Positions 24,341-39,300 are shown, counted from the stretch's first letter. The stretch is DNA of 64,000 nucleotides from Sciurus carolinensis (GCF_902686445.1 NC_062217.1:170433598-170497597); one strand, 5' to 3'. Program-made: numbers and translations. The notes: a model not told the origin generated them from the letters alone.

Positions 24341-27300
24341 TGCCCCACCAGAAGCTACTTTGCGCATGGTGTGCACTGTGGAAGTGAAAATGTTTCTCGG
24401 ATACGGAAGAGCTGCTTTATGAAAGTTTGCATTTCGTCAACACGACGCTATTGAGTGCCCTTGGTTTGCGCTCCTGTGTTTTATATAAGTAGATTGAAAA
24501 AGGCAGATTGGTTGACCTGTTTCCAAGCTGAAAACCATAACCATCATGCTTCTTGATGCATCCATCCTTTTTTCTCTGAAATTATTGGAAAAGAGCTAAG
24601 TAAATGTGATAATGTATGCTAAGATTTATTGTTATCAGTAACAGGTGATACACATTCCTGGTGAAGCCTGCTGTAGTGGGTTCCTGCTTTTTATAAAGGT
24701 GAGATTTTCATTCCTAAGAGTGTCCATTATAGTGTCATTCAATATGTTAATTAGGGGTCAGCTTTATTTCTTGGAGGCAATGAAGTGAAGAGCCGAGCTG
24801 TGGTGAAATATTCTTCAGCCCCTCCTCGAACAGCATTTGCACGCCTGGAAGAGAAAACAGACTTGAAACTCCCACCTGCCAACTGGTTAAGAGAGAGTGC
24901 CAAACTTGGGCCAGCAGGAACTACCATTCTTGGCAATAGTAAGAAAAGCAAGCCATTTTCAAGGTAAGTATTAGTAGATTGAATTTTTACCTCCCGCTTC
25001 ACCCCCACTTAAAACTAATAACTTTTCAACTTAATTTGTGATGTACGTTAACTTGTTGAGTTTTTTACCCCAAAGATCACATTTGATTTTTCAAAGTGTG
25101 TCCCCCCCCAGAATAGGATATGTAACAATATGAAGATATTGGTTGCATGTGTTTCTTTTATGTCTACATCATGTTATAACAAAGATGAATTTTGACTACA
25201 AATCGGTTGATTTTATTTTAGCTAATTTGCATATGTTTTGAATGCATGAAAACAAAAGAATCAGGGTGGTACATGAGAAGGAAAACCCTTACCACTCTCT
25301 GATCTGTTCTCCTGAGTTTTGCCTTAAACTATGGTGTACTGTCTGGTCTGGAAAAGCCTGATGTAAAATTCTAGCATATTGGGTGACCTATACCTTTGAC
25401 TTTGGACCTGAGAATTCTGTTAGTGGTATTTAAAGATGAGAGAGTGGCCTGGCATCTTATAGAGAAAAATGTACTTGTGTCGTATTCTTGTAGGCCATTT
25501 AAAATGTGGGGTTCTTTTCTTTTTCTCTGTAATTCAACCTAAAACATTTGCTTTTAGCTTATAGTAAGAGCCATAAACACATTAATGTCTTATGAGCTCA
25601 TGGTTTTAGAAATTATCTTACTGCCTCAGAAAGTAAAAGTTATGTATACAAATTGTTTATATGTGACATTATTTATATTAGCAAAAAGTTGAAAATAACC
25701 CAAATACCTTTTTTGGAAGAATAGCTTAATAGATTATGATATTGTTATGAGATGATTTAAATAATTATATTGACAATAGGAACACTGTGCTATTTTATGT
25801 TTATCTCATTTAATGCTCATAGCAGTCTTTTGAGCGAGTTACTGTTAACTATTTTGCACATGAGAAAACTGAAACTAAGAAAGGGTAAGTAATTTACCTA
25901 AAGCATATGATAGATTGTAAGAGCATGCTCCAGTATTTGGCAGTCCTGGGTAAGCATTCCTGACTGCCATTTACTAACTGGAATACGGTGACAACGGCTA
26001 CTTATTCTCCTTATAAACTACAGATGTATCTCATGTGGTACCTGGCATGAGTTGGGTGTACATGTGTTTTTCTTTTCTAAATTGGTGTCTGGTGCATTTT
26101 TCTCATTTTTTTTAAAACAATATCTTTCTATAAACAGTTCAGTCCTAGAAACTAAAATCATAATTAATTGTTTGTTTTTATCTTTCCATGTAAAAAGAAT
26201 AAATCTTAAACTGGAGGAGATTTTTTGAGTTTTAAAGGACAAAAATAAAAATACCCACTAAGTATTCTAAATGTTTCCTAATGACTTCTTATAATTATTA
26301 CTGATTCATTAAATCAAAGATGCTTTTGATTTTAAGATACTATTTTATGTATGAAAAGGAAACACTAGCCAACTCTAATTCATGTTGATTTCAGAGACAT
26401 TAGAATGTGGAAAATGTGTATCCTAGAAGCAAGGATATCTGGTGTTCTGTTCACCTTTAACCCGTGGCCTCTTTTCCTTTGGTAGTTTTGGCATGGCGTA
26501 TGACTTTATTGATTCTGTGGGAAATGATGTGGATGTTGTCTCTGATTCTGAAGTAAGTGTTCCTTATTATTTAAGTGGAAATTTTGGATGTTTTATGCTA
26601 AGTGTTTTATATCATGTACTGTTTCACAGTCTTGAGAAATTCCTGATTAAATGATATGATTATCCAATTTTTTGTTACCTTTTTTGTTTCTAAATTATTA
26701 CTCTTTACCACATGTCCTTTCCTCAAAGAAAAGGGAACAGTTCCCAAAACAACAGTAGTGATAATATCAATACTAATACTATCTGCTGAATTTTAATAAT
26801 GGTAATTGAAATAGATTATACTGCTTGGGATTATTCTGACATAGGTTACCAATCGAGAATTATATTTCCAGTAAATTCTATTGATTTTTAGTTGGCAGTT
26901 TTTTTTTTAATATGCTAAAAATTTAGATCAGTGCAATAGTGTGATGGGTATGCACTTATCCTTAAGAAATTCTATCTCATAAAAATAAACCTTTGACTAT
27001 CATTTACATTAACATGTTAGTATGACTCATAAAGTACAGTGGTTCTGATTTTAAAGGTCCATCTGTGTAAATTACAGTATGTATAACCTTAAGGAGAGGT
27101 TCGTTATCCTTAACATTGAATGAAGTTGAAATTTGAAATTACAGATAACTCTAAAAAGGTCTTTCTAAATTATCTTTCCTTATTGCTTCTAAGAATATAA
27201 AAAAGCTCCTGAAGATCCCTTACAGCAAGTCTCACGTGAGCATGGCGGTGCACCGCATAGGAAGGACCCTGCTGCTGGACGAGCTGGACATCCAGGAACT

Positions 27301-30300
27301 CTTTATGAGGTCATCTCAGGTAAACTCGTGAAAGACACCCCGAAAAGTGTTGCACAACCGAAGAGCACTAGAAATGTTTGTGTTCCAGAGAAAGCCCAGA
27401 GTGAAAATGAAGTGGAGTATTTCAGCAATCAAAAGTTGAAAAAATTGACTGAAGATAAGAAAGCTTTAGTAAAGAAAAATAGAATGGGGAAGAAAATTAT
27501 TTTGTTCCTTCTGACAGCCAGGATTCTTTCTTACAAGGAAAGGAGTGAAGTTAGTAAAGAAAAAGTTCAGAAAAATATGGGAAATTTAAGAAGCAGTTTA
27601 AATTATTAAAAAATACTTTCTCTCCATTATAGAAATTCTCCTGAAACAATTGTTACCAGATGTGAAAAATGTCTTAAAGCCTGGTTTTTCAAACTGCGTG
27701 TTGATAAACTGCTATTTTTCCTTTATGTGTCAATGTTGGACACTTTTATAAAATATAATAACAATATTTCAGTTTCTCTAGGCTTGTTCTCCAGTTCTGT
27801 ACCCAACCTTTAGTTTACTGGTATCAAGTAGTTGATGGTTCTGCTGGTTCATAGGCTACTCTTTAAATAGCATCACTTCAGTGTTTTGATAGAGGAAAAT
27901 GAGTTAGTGATTTAAATTGACATTTAAAATATTATTCTCTTCGAAAAAATAATGGTTAAGTTTAATCTGTGTGTGCACTGGGTACTGGACAATGTTTTGG
28001 GAGATGTGAGTGAGTAAATCACAGCCCTCAATCTCAGTAGTTCACAGTTTTGATGTAAGAACACAGGTGTTGATATTTCCATGAAGTATGAAGTAGGTCA
28101 TACTTCAGGCACTCAAGAAAATATACAGAAGGTTACTTCTCTTGGCCTGGCCTAGGAGATGAAAAATATGTGGACTTCTTAAAAGAGTTAAAAAGAGGTA
28201 ATATGAATTGAGTCTAGAAAGATAGGTGTTTTGTGAGTGTGCTTATGCAATGATATTCAAAAAATAGAGACTCAGTTATAAAAGAGTAATAGGTATGTCT
28301 TAGCTTTCATTCTGTGACAAAATACCCAAGATATTCAGTTTAAAAGGAGGAAAGTTTTATTTTGGCTCGTAGTTTCAGAGGTTTCAGTTATGACAAGCTG
28401 GCTTCTTTGCTTTGGGCCTGTGGTGAGGGAACATATTATGTTGGGGAGCACATGGTAGAGGAGTGCTTACCTCATGGTGGCTAGGGAAAGCAGGGTCCCC
28501 ATGTCCTCTCCAAGAGTATGTCCCAATGACCTAACTTCTTCCACAAGGTCCCGCTCCTAAATGTTCCACCACCTCCTAATAGTGCCACAGACAGGGGACC
28601 AAGCTTTCAACACCGAGTCTTTGGGAAACATTCAGGATCCAAATAGTAGCAAGTTTCAACTACATGTGTGTTGTATTTGTTTAATTTTTCTCTTACTCAG
28701 ACTGGTGATTGGACTTGGTTGAAAGAATTTTATCAAAGACTAATAGATCAGAAGTGGCAGAGGAAGAAAAAGAGCAAGGAGCACTGGTACCAGAAGGCTA
28801 TTCTTTCTAAGTTTTTGTATTACAGGTACTTGGCTACTTGTTTATTTTTATCTTAAGAAGAAAAAGGAAATTCTGATCTAAAAGTTAATTTGAAGTTAGT
28901 AAAATTAATTTTTTTTCACTGTGATATATTTACATTTTTCTTTTTTTTTAGAAGATACATGCTTCATTACAAAGTCTAATTTTACAAATGGTAGATTGTT
29001 ACATAAAGTTAACCTTGTCAAAAACGTGTGGGTTTTTTTTTTTTTTTAATTTCTGATTTGGGCAGTATCAATGGTGATGGAGCTGCTCAGCCTGTCCCAT
29101 CAGCTGCAGAACAACAGGAATCAACCAGCTCCCATCAGACACATGACTCAGAAGGGGCTTCCTGGCCTGCTCCTTTTGAAATGCCTTCCTCAGTTTCTGA
29201 AGACCCCAGTGCTTCCAGTCAGGTTTGTTCATACTTGAATTCTTCTTCCATAAACTCACATTTAGAAAACAGAACTGTCTTATTAAAAAACTAGACAAGT
29301 GGAATAAGAAATCTTGTATCAGTTTGTTTCACAATTAGTGGAAAAAAGCACATTTCAGTTTTTCATGATAGAACTTATAAGAACTATTACAAATAGCCAG
29401 ATCAGTTTTATAATTAAATCAAACTGTTCTAAAGAAGCCTACTGCCAAGCATAACCATATAGATTTTCTCCTTAAAGTCATAAGAATACTATATAGCATA
29501 GAGATAAAGTGTATTTTTTAACTTTAGACATGAAGTACCTACCAAATATTGAGACTGATAGGCCTGTTCATAATGTAAATATTATTTTAACCAAAACTTC
29601 TAGTCAGATTGTTAGTCCTAAAATATCCCTTAAGATTTTCTGAATGAAATCCCTGAGTGTTAGCCCACATTCCTATTATAAAACTTTTAAAAAGAAAAAG
29701 AGAAAGAATATGCTGTCTGATTTGTATTTTATATTCTTGATTTCTTAATATTGTTTATGTTGTCCTTGTTGTGTCTATTAAGGAGTAAAGTGGCTCCACA
29801 GACATAACTGTGGCATGTGTGTATTTAGGAACATATATTGACAAACCTGATTTAAAATACACACACACACACACACCCAGGCCCTTTTGTGTGCTAGGCA
29901 AGCACTCTACTATTGTACTATATCCCAAGCCCTTTTTATTTATTTATTTATTTTTTTGTGAATGCGCTCTTTTATCATTTTTTTTTCTTTTTAGTTATAC
30001 ATGACAATAGAATATATTTTGACATATTATACGTACATGTAATATAACTTCCCATTCTTGTGATTGTACATGATATGGAGTTATACTGGTGGTGTATTCA
30101 TACATGAATATAGGCAAGTTATGTCTCATTCATTCTACTGTTTTTACAGTTCCCATCCCCCCTCCCTTCCCTTCATTCCCCTTCGTCTGATCTAATACCC
30201 AGTCCTTTGTATTTCTTATTTTAAGATAGGGTCTTAATAAGTTGCCAGAGCTGGCCTTGAATTTGCCATCCTGCTGCCTTAGCTTTCTGAATACCTGAGA

Positions 30301-33300
30301 TTATAGGTATCTGTGCCACCATGTCTGGCTAAAAAATAAGATCTTTAACTTGGTAAATTGTTTTTTTTCCCCTCTTCTGTGTTTCCATAAGCTGAACACT
30401 ATTCAACCAGATTGTTTTAGTCTTCACAAATTATAGGGTTACAGGGAATGAGCACATTTAACTTGATTTTGATTATAGTAGGTTTTAAAGTAGAGAACCC
30501 TTCCATAAAACTACACAATGAATTTTTTTTCCAAAGTTAGAAAATTATAAAAAAAGGAAATAATTAACATGCAAGTCAGAATGGTAACTACCAAGAGGTG
30601 GGGATGTTTTGTGACTAAGAGGGGACGTGGTAGGTACTAAGTGCTAAAACAGTGTCCCACATTATGATTTGGGTAATAGTTGTATGGTAATTTGCTTTGT
30701 AATTAAGGAGGCAGCGGTGTAGCTCAGTGGTAGAGCATTTACCTAGTATGGTGAGGCCTTGGTTCAATCCACAGTATTGTCAGAAAAATAATAAAACCTA
30801 AATTTATTTGTATTTATTATTCTGAATTCTTTGGTTTTTATACTTTATTATGTGTGAATATTTGTCACTGAAGAATTTTTTATTTGATATTCCTTGTTTT
30901 CAAAACCTATTCCTTACAAAAATAACCACATAATAGAAATACCACTCTGTGGCTGCCCATCTTACCCTTGTCCTGGCCTTTTCCTTGTGTCCTTACCTTG
31001 ATTAGGAGTTACTGTGAGAAATCTTAGAGATTTTGCAGAATCTGTAGGCTTGATGTGCCAGAAGCAGACCAGCATTTACTTAGTGCCCCCCGTAGGCCAT
31101 GTACTTTAATATGTGTTTGTAGAAATTTATTTTCACCCCTGGAGCTGCATGTGCAGTGAGTATTGTTGATGAAAGCTCCTAAGCAGGAGGTGATCTTCTG
31201 TGATAATACAGCTGGTGAAGTCCAGGCTAGGTTTCCATACAGCTCTCTCTGGCCTCAGAGACCTGTTCTTACAGCAGGACTCCACTGTGACCCTACACAC
31301 CACACATTTAGGAAGGCTCTAGAAGCAGATTGTATTAGCAATGGCATGCCCCTCAGCAGAACTAGCCTGCCATAAAAACAATACTTTACAGAATATTTTT
31401 CTATGTGGATTTCAAAATTTGGAGATCTGTTTGCAAACTGTCACCTCTTTAATTCTTGTTCTCACAACTAAAACCACCAGGTTGAGGCCTTCGTTTAGCA
31501 GTGATAGAAGTTACTCAGGTGTCTGAGATATAGCCTAAGAGCCAAACCTTTTTTTGAGACCAGTGAGCCTGTCACAGTCTATACTCCCTCTGAAGCTACC
31601 TCACAAATTTAATTTTGGGAAGTGACCCATTAGGTTGATAATTTGCATAAACAAATGATGAAATAAAAAGATCAGTGTCCTCTTTGGATTCCTGAGGGAG
31701 GAAACAAGACAGCAAAGGTGCTGACAGTCTCCCCTGGCTTGACTCGTGCACACCACACAGAGGGGCACAAGCCTCTTGGGTGCGCACACAGATAGAGTAA
31801 GATGGACCTTCATGGAATAAGCAACACATACAGATGTCCATCTTGGGGTCAGATAGAACACTGACATTAAATTAGGCTTAAAGTACCATTTCTTAGTAAC
31901 AACTGTTCTAATGGTTGAAAAACTGAAGAGTGGGCTGAGTTTACCCATTTCCAAAATGCCTGCCATAGAATATGTTAAGAACAAAAAGTGTTCTGAGATT
32001 AACTACATTTGGAAAACCTTGGTTTATACAGGGATGAAGTAGATTTTTCTATTGCAAGACCATTTTTTTAGTCGTTGAACAATAAACATTGTTACTCTCA
32101 AAAGCAAGTATAAAATGGTAAGTAGCATTTTTTTCAACCTGACTCTGAAAAGTTTCACTGGGTGTCCAGGAGTAGGATTCTGTGAAGCTCCTGTTAGGAC
32201 ATGCTAAACTAGAGACTATTCAGATGACAGATCTCTCAAATTATGACTGAGGTATTTAGGAATTTTCTATTCAGTAGAGATGGGGTAACCCAAAAGAGCA
32301 ATGGTAATCATTGTTACTAAAAAAATGAGGGAATGAAAACTTTGTATTGGCTAATTCACTAAGGTAGACTTGAGATGAGCGCTTCAGTGTTTGGATAACA
32401 CTCTTTAAAAGTGGGTCAATTTTAAGAAGTGTTGGCAGCAGAATCACTCCTTATCCTTGCACTTTTCACAGGGAAGTGAGCCTCTTGAGCCCTCATACAT
32501 AGTGGGGCATGTGGCCTCAGCACCCAAAGAACAAAACCTGACTACTTTATTCAATGACGGGGAGAACAGTCAGGTATGCTTTCCACATTGCCAAGTCGAA
32601 ACACCTAGTCCCCGGTCGACTTTGTCATCCAAAAACCAGTCTCGATTGGAATGGATAGGGAAAAAAATCCACTTGATCCTGAGAATTCCTTGTACACATC
32701 TCTCTGATCTCATAGCTCTGGGTACTTACTCTGTCTTCTTTTTTCTTTTTTCTGGTCTGTCTGTGGATCATGGGGAAACCGTGGATCTCCCTTTTCTTAT
32801 AATCTCTCCATTTTAAATCAAAGGGTCTTAAAAATGATTTTGTTCGGAATATCCTGTGGACATTTGAGGACATCCACATGTTGGTGGGATCTAACATGCC
32901 TATCTTTGGTGGAGGCAGGTATCCAGCAGTCAGCTTACGTCTCAGGTAAACAGCGTGCCCCCTCATGCTTATGTTATTTTAAATGCTTCCTTTAGAATCA
33001 GCATTCCATCTGCTTTTCCTTATCTGTCTAGGTATCCTCTTTTTCTAGGCTTTCTTACCTCCCTTCTTCCCCTGCCATTTGAAATGGCAAATGTCCTGAA
33101 AGCCCCATAGCTAAGTGCTCATTCTAGACCTAATTTAATGGAGCCAAAGGTCTGTTGAACTGGCATAGTCTTATGCTTGAATCTACAACTTGTGAGCGTA
33201 CAAGAAAATTTATTGGTTAAGGAGATGTTTTGCTAACTTCCTGTTAACTAATTGTGAACATTCTTCTTAATGCTTCATGAGTATTCATATTACCCAATGT

Positions 33301-36300
33301 GAATTCTGGCTTGGGCATTATTATCTGTGCTCAATCTTGATTCAGATTGTGTAAGGAGCAGTAGGCTTAGTCATCTATTTTTCTTTTCTTACTGAAAACA
33401 TAGTACCAATTAGAAATAGAAACAGCTTTTGGAAAGATGTGAGATATAACACCATTGAGTTTTGTGTGTGTGTATGTATCTCATCAGATGAAGCATATAT
33501 GGCATCTTCCATCTAGGGAGCATAGAGTAAAATACTTAAATGGGAAAATAAGTCTTAGATGATTCATTATGGAACATCTCAATTAAACCAAATAACATTA
33601 GAAATATATATTTTTAGGGATAACAACAAACCAATTAATGTGCTAACTGGAATTGACTATTGGTTGGACAACTTGATATGCAATGTACCCGAGCTTGTGA
33701 TGTGTTTTCATGTAAATGGAATTGTACAGGTAAGACACAGTGTGACTTTTCTAATAATCTCTCAAAAGCAAATTGGTACGGAGAATACCTCACCAAAGTT
33801 TTTAAGGCCTCTGAATACTATGGTTTATTTTGTCAGGGGAGGTAGGTGTGAATTAACTGAAATTTGAGTGTTTTCACTTGAAAGTTCATAAGTGTACTTA
33901 AGCATAGATTTGTAACCACAGAACTCTTTAAGTGTCAAGTCCATGATGGCAAAGTGAAAATGCCAGTGGTTGGATGTGTTCTTCATTGTATAGCTGTCTA
34001 CTCGATTTGAGCCTGTATCTGCCAAATAATTTTTTTTCTTTTTCTTTTTTTTCTTTGTTTTTTGTTTTGCTTTTTTGTTCTCATTTTTGGTGCTGGGATT
34101 GAACCTGGGATGCTCTAACATTAAGCTACATCTCCTAGCACTTTTTATTTTTTATTTTGAGACAGGGTCTCACTAAGTTGCTGAGACTGGCCTTTCTCCT
34201 TTCTCAACCTCCCAAGTAACTGGAGTAACAGGTGTGCACCACCACACCCAGCCAGAAGCCATCCTTTTAACCTTTATAACTTTTCTTCACCTGGGCTGTC
34301 ATCAGAATCACTTGGCACCCCTGTGTGCCCAGCATGGTAGGGTCTGTGTATTTTTTTTTTTTTTTTCCAGGAAGTTTTGCATGTGATTGATTTGCAGCCC
34401 TGGTTGAGAACCTCTGTCACACCATTACCTTAAGTGGCAACATTTAGTGAGAGGCTTATGGTGGGGGCAGGGGAGAGGGGAGAGGTAGGTACAGTATTAG
34501 TGAAACTGAAGGGAGGAAGATACCAAGGAACCCAGGATCCTAGGACAACAATAATGGTGGTATCTCTTGCTAAGATAGGGGCACTGAACTGGTGTAGGCA
34601 GGGAAGGTGATGTGTTTTTATCACACACTCAGCTTGAGGAAGTCTTAAGAGGTCCAGTGAGCATTCTGCAGTGACAGTCTTCAGAGAAGATGGGGCTGGA
34701 AGAAATACTGAAGCACCATGGGGTACTGCTGGGTTCATCACTGTGGAATCTCTCCGAATCACATGTTGGAGCCTTTCCCTGTGTGGGTGGATGGGGGAGA
34801 GGGCATTTGAGAGAGGAACCAGAATAGTGCAGTATGGATTGTGGGAGGAAGGGAAGTACAACCGTGGGGCCTTTAGATGATCTCAGGAGGATGAAAACCA
34901 ACCTTAGGCAGCCTTGTCTGGTGTCCTGATCAGTTGCTTCAGGGCTTTCAGTCTTACAGTACTTCAGGAAATATGGAAAGAAACAAAGAGGTACTTTAAA
35001 AATGGTAGTAGTACCGGCCATGCAGCCTTTGCTCCTATTGCCACCTCCAGCTCTGTGCTCTGTCCCTGCAAAAGAACAGTCCCTAACTCAAGGGAAGAGA
35101 AGTGACTACCAGGAAAACATCTCAAGTGATGCTCTTCCTTTGAGCCATGCTCTGGTGTGTATGTGGGTGGGTGGAAGAGACCAGAAACACATTATTTTTA
35201 AAAAGCTTACAGAGTAAAGTCTACCTTCACTTACTAACTTCCCTATTGAAACCAGCAGAATGGGGAAGGAAGTGTTCAGTACTGTGTGCAGTTAGAACAG
35301 AAACAGTGGTAAACCTGAAGCTCTAGATCTGGTATGACACCTGCCCCCTCACCCCGCACCCCAAGAGTGTTTCCAGTAGTGGGCCACGGTCAGTACTGGG
35401 TCTGGATCCTGGGGATGTTGGAGCAGGAAGAGATAGAAAATCACTGACTTACACTCTTGGATGCTACATGGATCTCTGTTTGCAGATTTGTGTTTGGTTG
35501 CTTTTTAGGAAGAAAGGTGTTTCTGCCTCAGGTTACCTTTCTCTTGAACTGCCTCCCATCCATGTTTTACAGAAGTATGAAATGATAAAGACGGAAGAGA
35601 TTCCCAATTTGGAGAACTCTAATTTTTCTACTAAAGTCATAAAGGACATTGCACAGAATATTTTATCATTTCTGAAATCTAATTGTACCAAAGAAGGACA
35701 TACCTATTGGCTCTTTAAAGGTAAACTAGTTCTTGAATAGACAATGATTGATCTGGATGACTGCTGTAAAATGAGGTTTATTTGTTTTTCTTTTTAGCAA
35801 GTGGCAGTGATATAGTGAAGCTCTATGATCTCACTACTCTTTGTGAAGAAACAGAAGACAAATACCAGAATCCATTCACAATGCCAGTAGCCATTCTCTT
35901 ATATAAGTGAGTGCTTTAAAAATTTAAGTTGAATTAGCCTTATGTAAAATTTTAGTGTATATTCACACTCTTCAAGTCAAGGCTGTAAAATACTTAAGGT
36001 TTTCAAAGTGGGAAAAATGTTTACATATATGTGTATATATGTACATATGTGCGTGTGTGTGTATAGGAGAGACAGGCACGCATTCACACATATAAACACA
36101 TTGTACCAAATATCATTCTGTTTTCTTGTGAAACCATAGTATAATATAAACCTTTCGGGGTAGGTGGGCAAAATGCAATATTTAGTTTTTTCTTATAACC
36201 CTTATTCTGCTGGGAAGATGCAGGAGTGTTCCCAGACTTGAGTGTTGCAGAGGATGAGGGGGAGTAAAGTGATATAACCTTCTCTTTCAGGGTTGCTTGT

Positions 36301-39300
36301 AACATGATGATGAAGAAGAATCAAAATAAAAAACACTATGGGACTATTAGAACATTGCTTCTTAATTGTGTCAAATTGCTGGACAAAAGCAGACATCCTC
36401 AAGTAAGATAACATTCATACGCTTTCTGACAAAATGTTAACAATCTGACCAAGAACTGTCTGTCGCCTGGGCAGTGAAACCTCCTTAGCCAGGTCCTAGC
36501 CTGCCTCACCTGGCATGGCAGCAGCAGCCTCTATGGCTGTGGAGCACTTAATAATGTGCCTTATCCGAATTGAGATGTGCTGTCAGTATAAAATACAGAC
36601 AATTTTGGGGCGTGTGTTTGTATGTACACGTCATAGTTTGTAGATATTGGATTAAATATAATAATTTTACCAGATTTCACTTTTTTGATGCAACTACTTA
36701 AAATGTATGTCATTCACGTTATAATTCTTTTAGTTAGCATTGCTTAATCCATTTAGATCTTGTGCGATTTTAACAGTTCTATCACTATTTGAAGATCAGA
36801 AACTTGTATCTTAAAATTATTTACACAACTGGGCCATGTTATTTATTAGTGTAAATAGGTTCGCCTCCCATACTTTGGTACATAAAAACACCTCTTAAAC
36901 TATTCTCTTAGACATACTCCTTGCAATTTTATGCCACTCTTATCCTCAGTTGTTGGAATTTGATAGCTGTATTTTTTGGTACAAGACTAATTGTATGCTA
37001 CTTAGATCAGAAAAGGTATATAGGATATGCACTTTTCCTTTAAAGATTCAAATTAATTTTTATTGTAGCCACATCCAGATTGTAAATACATTATCCCAGA
37101 GGCCAAACTTAAAAATTTTTTGTTTGAATAAAAATGAGAAAAGAATTTTTTTTTTTTTTTTGAGATGGGGGGGGCAGTTTCACTACATTGCCCAGACTGG
37201 CCTTGAACTCACATTCTTCGAGCCTCAACCTCCTGAGTAGCTGGGATTACAGACACAGAACAATTTCCGACTTAAGTATCTAATTACTGTGTGAGATGGT
37301 GGTGGTTAGTGGCACTTGAATGTTTTATGTGAAAGTTAAAAAGTGTTTATTGTCTATGATAGAGAATCAATAAATAATAGCAAGATAAATGGTAATATGC
37401 AAGTGCTGACTTAAGAGCAATCAGGGAGGGACTTTTCCCTTTTTAATCTAGTGAGGTTTTTGCCTTTAGAAGTATAAGTCATATAGTAAATATTGCCTTT
37501 TAAAGATAAGCTGTAATCAGATTATAAAGAAAAGTTCCCATTTCTCACTTGGTTTGGGTGGGATTTACTGACATTTGAGTTAACCCTTAAAAGCTTTTGC
37601 TTGTCCCCTGTGAAATGCAGTAGACACCTGTTTTCAGAGGGAAGGCTCAGGGTGGAATAATTTCCAGAAATGAAACTTTGAACCACGAGGATCTCACAGA
37701 GCACACTCAGGACTTTTAGCTTTGAGAACCTTTCTGTGTGTGCGATGGTCTGTATGGTGAAAATAGACCAATGTGCAGACACCCTACCAGACCTGTGCAT
37801 GTGGTGGTGAAATTGCTTCGTCTTCAGATGATGAGACAATTTTGGTGACAGTCACTTACACTTATTTTTCTTTTTATAAGATTATTGCCTCAGCCAATTA
37901 CATGCTTTCAGAACTTTTTCAATTGGATGAGCCTAAAAAGGAAGAAAATTCAGAATCTCCTTTACATGAGAATTCTGATGAAAGTTACAGTGAAGAGGAG
38001 GAGGAGATGCCTGACAGTGATGAAAATGGGTCCTACAGCACCAGCTCCGACCCATCGGACGATAACAAAGCAGTCGCCATCATCAAGTCTGTTGGAGAAC
38101 TGTCAGTGCCAGAAAAGTACAAATCCATCCACCAGATCAGAGTGAGCAAGTGGGATTTCTATTAAAGGTCTATTAGTGGAAAAAGAAACAGGTGTTAATT
38201 GAATGCAATTAGCCTCTCAAACATGGTGTGCTTTAGTAAGTCTTTTGTGATTCAGGGTCTAATAATTCTTGGCTTTCTGAATTCTAAACTTGGTTTTAGA
38301 ACCCCACAGTGAAATAGTCTTGTCCTGGGATAACTGACCCACATTGTGCAATGCTGGTGGCCTGAGTATACCAGCAGCCACCAGGGCATGCCTGCCAGGT
38401 TTTGAGTTGCTGGGAAATGGCATATACGGGTTGTTTTTGAACGTAGAGTCAGAGGAGAAGTGGGAGGTTGTACTTTGATCCATATGTAGAGCTATCTGGT
38501 ATGTTGTCCTGCTGCAGGTAGGACTGTACTTTTCTATGACCTGGGGTAGACAGTCTCTAACACTGCACACCCTTTACCTTTCCCTTGGCATGGGCTTTAA
38601 GACTTCTATCAGTCTGTCGCCAGTGTGCTTTCCTGTGTGCTGCCTCCCTACGATTAGATCCAGTCAGCCTTGGGAGAGTTCTGGCTGTTCCATGAGCGGA
38701 GATAGTCACATTTACAGATAATCTCTTAAGCTCCAAGTGTGATGTTCAGTTGGAAACTTTATATCCAACCAAGTTTTGTGAGGCCATCTCTTTGTTACTT
38801 TAAAAGATAGCCTGTGTCTCTGGCCTTCTCATCCTTCACTTTCCCCTTCCTTTCCCACAGCCCCACTAGTTCTGTTGTCTGTCTCAAAAGGTTCAAGGGT
38901 ATCTAAGGGCCTTTGCCTTGATTGCTGTGCGCCTCTGATTGGACATACCTCTCCCTAGAACTTACTCATGGCTGCCCTTTCAACTGAACTGTTACCTCTT
39001 AGAGGAGACCTCCCCTGACCACTCTGCGGCACCGCCCTGTGTCAGCTCCTTGGGCCTCTCTGTACCCACCTTGGTGTGTGCCATCTCCGCTCTCTGGAAT
39101 GTGAGCACACTGCAGGTAGATCCTTCTCCGCCTCCCGTGTCTGGGACACGGTGTGTGCTCAGGAAGTACTCGACTCCATGACCGTAGGGAAGAGCCACTA
39201 ACTGTTCATCTGAGTCTTAGTTCACTTTCAGCCTGAGCCCCACAGTGGAGCAAAAACCGTTTTTCTGGTTAAATCATCTATTGTGAAAGTTACATGTACT

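Larger units (their letters stand above)
29223..32471 (+). other. EDRF1: EDRF1 intron 6
   Basis: Holds a (CA)n at 29858-29877, the nested SINE/L1 at 29.87-30.33 kb and an ID at 30.7 kb. The rest (30.8-32.4 kb) shows nothing I can name. Confidence 0.85.

Noticed and set aside
23485..24348. Minus-strand 287-codon open frame across the CpG island, and similar frames on both strands
   Set aside because: Stop codons are rare in such GC-rich sequence. The translation is Arg/Pro/Ala low-complexity text with no domain, and it overlaps the EDRF1 promoter and exon 1.
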